From CAVTWH01 sp963738365 (lineage in GTDB: Bacteria; Actinomycetota; Actinomycetes; Mycobacteriales; Micromonosporaceae), in assembly GCA_963738365.1 (NCBI GenBank), contig CAVTWH010000006.1, positions 930,001-994,000 of the forward strand: DNA of 64,000 bases. Direction: 5' to 3'. Each line of letters starts with the position of its first letter. Within the stretch, counting starts at the first letter, position 1. Made by a program: the position numbers and the translations under genes. A model generated the notes under the pieces. The model was given only the letters and a program-made list of their open reading frames with translations, had not been told where the DNA came from and searched no databases. Of this stretch, positions 60,752 to 64,000 are shown piece after piece.

Positions 60752-61381
60752 GTGATCGACGCACTCGTCTCCGGCGCGCTGGCCGGCTACGGCGTGGCCA
60801 TTCCGGTGGGCGCCATCGCGGCGCTGCTGGTCAGCCTGTCGGCGCGTACCTCGTTTGCGGTCGGTGCGGCGGGGGCGTTGGGGGTGGCCACCGTGGACGG
60901 GCTGTATGCGGCGCTGGCCGTGCTGGGCGGCGCGGCGGTTACCGGGCTGATCCGGCCGGTCGCCACGCCGCTGCGCTGGGTGGCCGTCGTGGTGCTGCTC
61001 GGGCTGGCCGGGCGTACCGCCTGGACGGCCTGGCGGCATCACCGCGACCCGGCCCGGGCCGGCCGGGACACCACCGGCCTGGGAACCCCGCTGCGGGCGT
61101 ACCTGGGGCTGCTGGGGCTGACCGCGCTCAACCCGGCGACCGTCGTCTACTTCAGCGCCCTGGTGCTCGGCCGGCAGTCCGCCGCCCCGGTGGCCGGCGC
61201 CGCGCTGGTGGTCTTCGTACTGGCCGCGTTCGCCGCCTCGGCGAGCTGGCAGCTGCTGCTGGCCGGGGGCGGGTCGCTGCTCGGCCGGGCGCTCACCGGC
61301 GCCCGGGGACGACTGGTCACGTCGCTGGTGGCCAGCCTGGTGATCGCGGTGCTCGCGGTGACACTGGTGATCCATTCGTAA
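60752..61381 (+). CDS. LysE family exporter
   Basis: The 209-residue protein has six membrane segments and the LysE/RhtB family marks: GYGVAIPVGAIAALLVSL near the start and TALNPATVVYFSALVLG in the middle. It is probably an amino-acid or small-metabolite exporter. GTG 60752 starts it 64 bases after the SUF operon; a separate unit is likely. Confidence 0.85.
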   Translation: MIDALVSGALAGYGVAIPVGAIAALLVSLSARTSFAVGAAGALGVATVDGLYAALAVLGGAAVTGLIRPVATPLRWVAVVVLLGLAGRTAWTAWRHHRDPARAGRDTTGLGTPLRAYLGLLGLTALNPATVVYFSALVLGRQSAAPVAGAALVVFVLAAFAASASWQLLLAGGGSLLGRALTGARGRLVTSLVASLVIAVLAVTLVIHS

Positions 61382-61395
61382 CCGGCGCTGGTAGC

Positions 61396-61413
61396 CCCGG
61401 CGGCCCCGCCGGG
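61396..61413. terminator. hairpin after the LysE-family gene
   Basis: CCCGGCGG / CCGCCGGG, an 8-bp perfect inverted repeat with a 2-base centre, begins 14 bases after the stop. The next gene's ATG is 13 bases past it. Confidence 0.5.
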
Positions 61414-61426
61414 TTAGCCTCGCGCC

Positions 61427-62230
61427 ATGCCGATCACCCCTCAGGCATTGGTCCCCCCGAAGGCGCTGCTGCTCGACTTCGGTGGCGTCATCGCGGACAC
61501 CGGCGGCCCGGACAACTGGGCCGCCACGGTCGTCCCCACCGTGCACAACCTGCTGCTCTCCCGCCGGGTCAGCCGCCCCGACCCGATCGTGATCGAGGCC
61601 GACCTGGTGGCCGGCGCGCTGGCCTACGCCGCCTGGGGTGACGCGATGTGCCGGCCGTACGCTCCGGCCGAGGTCAGCCACGAGGAGTTCTGGTCGGACT
61701 ATGTGGCGGCCGACTGGCCGGCCTCGGCCCGGGAGGCGGTGCTGGCCCACGCCGAGACGCTGTGCCACCGGATGGGGGAGGTCCGGCACGCCTTCGCGGT
61801 GCGTCCCGGCATCGTCGGGCTGCTGGCCGAGGCGACCGCCCGGGGGATGCAGGTGGCGGTGGTGAGCAACTCCCTCTACGGCCGGGTGCACCGGGACTTC
61901 GTGGAGCGCGCGGGGCTGGCCGACCGGTTCGCCGTGCAGCTCTACAGCGACGAGGCCGGGGTCCGCAAGCCCAACCCGGAGCTGGTGCTGCGCGCCGCCC
62001 GGGCGCTCGGGGTGGGGCCGGAGCAGTGCTGGTACGTGGGCGACACCTGGTCCCGGGACGTCCGGGTGGCCCGCCGTGCCCGGGTGGGTACCGCCATCCT
62101 GATGCGCTCGCCGCGTACCGAGCCGGTCGCTCCGCCGGGTCTGGACGTCGATCACGACGTGGCGGACGGGCACGAGCTGCGCGCCCTGCTCGACGCGGCG
62201 GGTGCAGGAGCGCACGGCGCACCGGCGTAG
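61427..62230 (+). CDS. HAD superfamily hydrolase
   Basis: The 267-residue protein is a HAD-like phosphatase: LLLDFGGVIADTGG (DFGG variant of motif I), VVSNSLYG (motif II), GVRKPNPELV (motif III) and WYVGDTWSRDV (motif IV). A helical cap domain lies between residues 30 and 120. The substrate is unknown. It is followed after a few bases by the acVLRF1-like gene and may be co-transcribed. Confidence 0.85.
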   Translation: MPITPQALVPPKALLLDFGGVIADTGGPDNWAATVVPTVHNLLLSRRVSRPDPIVIEADLVAGALAYAAWGDAMCRPYAPAEVSHEEFWSDYVAADWPASAREAVLAHAETLCHRMGEVRHAFAVRPGIVGLLAEATARGMQVAVVSNSLYGRVHRDFVERAGLADRFAVQLYSDEAGVRKPNPELVLRAARALGVGPEQCWYVGDTWSRDVRVARRARVGTAILMRSPRTEPVAPPGLDVDHDVADGHELRALLDAAGAGAHGAPA

Positions 62231-62238
62231 GCGGTACC

Positions 62239-62895
62239 GTGCAGATCATGGTGGGGTGGCCGGCTGCCGGCGGTGGTCGCTGGGTCGAGGTCGATCCGGC
62301 GCGGCTGCCGCGCTGGCTGACCGGCTTCACCGAACGGCACGGCGCGTACGCCGTCGACCCGCAGCAGTTCGGCCTGCGGGTGCGCGCCTTCGACGACACC
62401 GTGGTGGAGCTGCACACGCCGCCCGGGGTGCCGGTCTGCGCCGACGTGGAGAGCTTCCTCGCGGCGGTGGCCGCACCGCGCCGGCTGGGGCTGCTGCTGG
62501 TCCGCCGGGGCGGGGTGGCGGTCGGCGTGGCCGACGGCCCGGTGCTGGTCTCCTCCAAGGTCGAGACCAGCTACGTGCAGTCGCGGACCGCGGCCGGCGG
62601 CTGGTCGCAGCAGCGCTTTGCCCGGCGCCGGGAGAACCAGGCGAAGGCCGCCTGGCAGACCGCTGCCGAGCTGGTCACCCGGCTGCTGCTGCCGGAGCTG
62701 TCCGGGCTGGCCTCGGTGGTGGCCGGTGGCGACCGCCGGGCGGTACAGGCGGTGCTCGAGGATCCCCGGCTCGGTCCGGTGGAGGTACGGCTGGCCGACC
62801 GGTTCCTGGAGGTGCCCGATCCCCGGCTGGCGGTGCTGGAGGCGGCGGTGGGCCAGGCCCGGGCCGTCCGCCTACGCCTGTTCGACCCGTCCTGA
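62239..62895 (+). CDS. acVLRF1-type Vms1-like release factor
   Basis: The 218-residue protein resembles the actinobacterial VLRF1 (Vms1-like release factor 1) group, eRF1-related proteins that hydrolyse peptidyl-tRNA on stalled ribosomes. The catalytic region reads SSKVETSYVQSRTAAGGWSQ, QRFARRRENQA, where the GxQ-like loop and the adjacent basic helix are recognisable. GTG 62239 or ATG 62248 may be the start. The role in ribosome quality control is inferred from the family. Confidence 0.75.
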   Translation: MQIMVGWPAAGGGRWVEVDPARLPRWLTGFTERHGAYAVDPQQFGLRVRAFDDTVVELHTPPGVPVCADVESFLAAVAAPRRLGLLLVRRGGVAVGVADGPVLVSSKVETSYVQSRTAAGGWSQQRFARRRENQAKAAWQTAAELVTRLLLPELSGLASVVAGGDRRAVQAVLEDPRLGPVEVRLADRFLEVPDPRLAVLEAAVGQARAVRLRLFDPS

Positions 62896-63030
62896 GCGCA
62901 GTCGCAACGCCGGCCAGCCCGGCGTCCCGGCCTGAGTCGAGCCCCACTGCGGTCCAGCCCGGCGTCCGGGGCCTGAGCCGAGCCGCGATCCAGCCTGGCG
63001 TGCGCCGGCCGGCAGGCGTGGGCCGGACGG

Positions 63031-63975
63031 TCAGCTGAGGTTCAGGCCGGCCGGCGTGAACGGGTCGCACTGCTGCGGGTCGCCGGTCTCGTAGCCGGTG
63101 CGCAGCCACTGCTCCCTTTCGACGGCGGCGTCGGCGCGCAGGCCCGTCTCGACCCGCTGCCCGTCGCCCCGGGCGGCCGGGTCCACGGCGACGACGCTGA
63201 CCGCCTGGTGCAGCTCGTCCACGGTCAGGTCGGCGACCAGCTGGGCGTCGCCCGGGTCGAGCGTCTCCGCCGCGTGGAACGCCCACACCCCGGCGTAGCA
63301 ATCGGCCTGCTGCTCCACCGCCGCTGCGTAGGCGTCGGCGCGGGCGGGGTCGCGCAGCTGGGCCCGGCGGGCCGCGGCGCGGGCGCCGAGCAGGTCCTGG
63401 ACGTGGTGGCCGTACTCGTGGGCGAGCAGGTAGGGCAGGCCGAACCGACCGCCCACGGCGGCCACCCGGTCGGCGGTGCGCTGGTCGACGTAGATCACCT
63501 GATCGACCGGGCAGGCCAGCGGGCCGCCGCCGGGGACGACGACGCCGCAGCCGGTGATGAGCTCGGTGGTGAAGAAGCGGGCCGGCACCGTCTGGTAGCT
63601 GACGCCGAAGACCTGCGGCAGCGCGGCCCGCCAGTAGCCCTGGATGGAGTTCACCGAGGTCAGGCTCCGGCAGGTGGGGTCGGCCAGGCGCTGCGGTCCG
63701 CCGGTGGGGCAGCCGGGGGCCCGCCCGCCGCTCGCCCCGTCCGCCTCGGCCACCCCGAGGCCACCGAGGCCGCCGAGGGCGTGCAGGTCGGAGACGCCGA
63801 GCCGGCCGGCGCCCAGGCACAGGCAGCCGAGCAGGGCCAGCGCGACCAGGGTGGTCAGGCTGGCGCCGAGCCGTCCGCCGCCGGGCGCCCAGGAACTGCG
63901 CCGAGCGGCGGGCGCCCGCCGCCGGCCCCGTCGCTCGTCGCCCGGGCCGGGGCGGGCGCCCGTAGTGAGCTCCAC
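63031..63975 (-). CDS. YpfJ-like neutral zinc metallopeptidase
   Basis: The 314-residue protein belongs to the YpfJ/neutral zinc metallopeptidase family. A basic N-terminus is followed by one membrane segment near residue 45, so the catalytic part is outside. LLAHEYGHHVQDL is the HExxH-type zinc site, followed by QQADCYAGVWA with the third ligand region. Several cysteines (CPTGG, CRSL, CGVV, CPVD) may form disulfides. GTG 63975 is used. The gene is convergent with acVLRF1; short imperfect repeats lie in the 135-base gap. Confidence 0.85.
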   Translation of the reverse strand: MELTTGARPGPGDERRGRRRAPAARRSSWAPGGGRLGASLTTLVALALLGCLCLGAGRLGVSDLHALGGLGGLGVAEADGASGGRAPGCPTGGPQRLADPTCRSLTSVNSIQGYWRAALPQVFGVSYQTVPARFFTTELITGCGVVVPGGGPLACPVDQVIYVDQRTADRVAAVGGRFGLPYLLAHEYGHHVQDLLGARAAARRAQLRDPARADAYAAAVEQQADCYAGVWAFHAAETLDPGDAQLVADLTVDELHQAVSVVAVDPAARGDGQRVETGLRADAAVEREQWLRTGYETGDPQQCDPFTPAGLNLS

Positions 63976-64000
63976 ACCGCACAGCGTATGAGGGGTTAAA

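Noticed and set aside
60743..62215. 490-codon open frame on the minus strand opposite the LysE and HAD genes
   Set aside because: It has the composition of an antisense shadow and no domain, while the plus-strand genes have clear family motifs.

Overview
The window is very GC-rich, uses GTG starts freely, has several apparently leaderless genes, and carries mycothiol-family, SARP/BTAD, WhiA, RbpA and OpcA proteins. It is therefore a chromosomal piece of an actinomycete. Gene content and order (uvrC-rapZ-yvcK-whiA, gap-pgk-tpiA-secG, rbpA, pgl-opcA-zwf-tal-tkt, ctaB/ctaA, sufRBDCSU) fit Micromonosporaceae or a near relative; the family assignment is an inference.

The left part (1-24 kb) is accessory. 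It holds a partial MetE-like gene, an isochorismatase-fold hydrolase, many one-component regulators next to single enzymes (GntR/HutC, MerR, IclR, SARP, TetR, ArsR), secreted proteins of unknown role, and two small toxin-antitoxin loci whose toxins look damaged. Its most interesting segment is 6.3-10.8 kb: an IclR regulator divergent from a tightly coupled operon of an intact UbiX-type flavin prenyltransferase, a RibAB-like protein with altered catalytic motifs in both domains, and a BluB-CobT-like fusion that is also altered. All three enzyme families act on flavin, its precursors or its breakdown product, so this may be an undescribed flavin- or benzimidazole-modifying pathway.

The middle (24-50 kb) is core genome: rsgA, uvrA, a methyltransferase, a HAD hydrolase, a Rieske lipoprotein, a ZnF-UBP protein beside an NhaP antiporter, uvrC, rapZ, yvcK, whiA, glycolytic gap-pgk-tpiA, secG, rbpA, and the oxidative/non-oxidative pentose phosphate operon on the minus strand. 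UvrA supplies a decapeptide-repeat basic tail and UvrC a repetitive acidic tail, and both genes have short tandem repeats immediately upstream.

The right part (50-64 kb) has heme O/heme A synthesis (ctaB, ctaA), the complete SUF iron-sulfur cluster operon led by a SufR-type regulator, a LysE-type exporter, a HAD hydrolase, a Vms1-like release factor (acVLRF1) and a zinc metallopeptidase.

An important caveat is that at least seven conserved genes (nhaP-like, rapZ, yvcK, gap, tpiA, a small hypothetical, sufB) have reading frames broken by single-base, mostly inserted G/C, changes, about 24 in all. Removing them restores full-length proteins, so sequence error is the simplest explanation. Several of these genes are expected to be essential or important.
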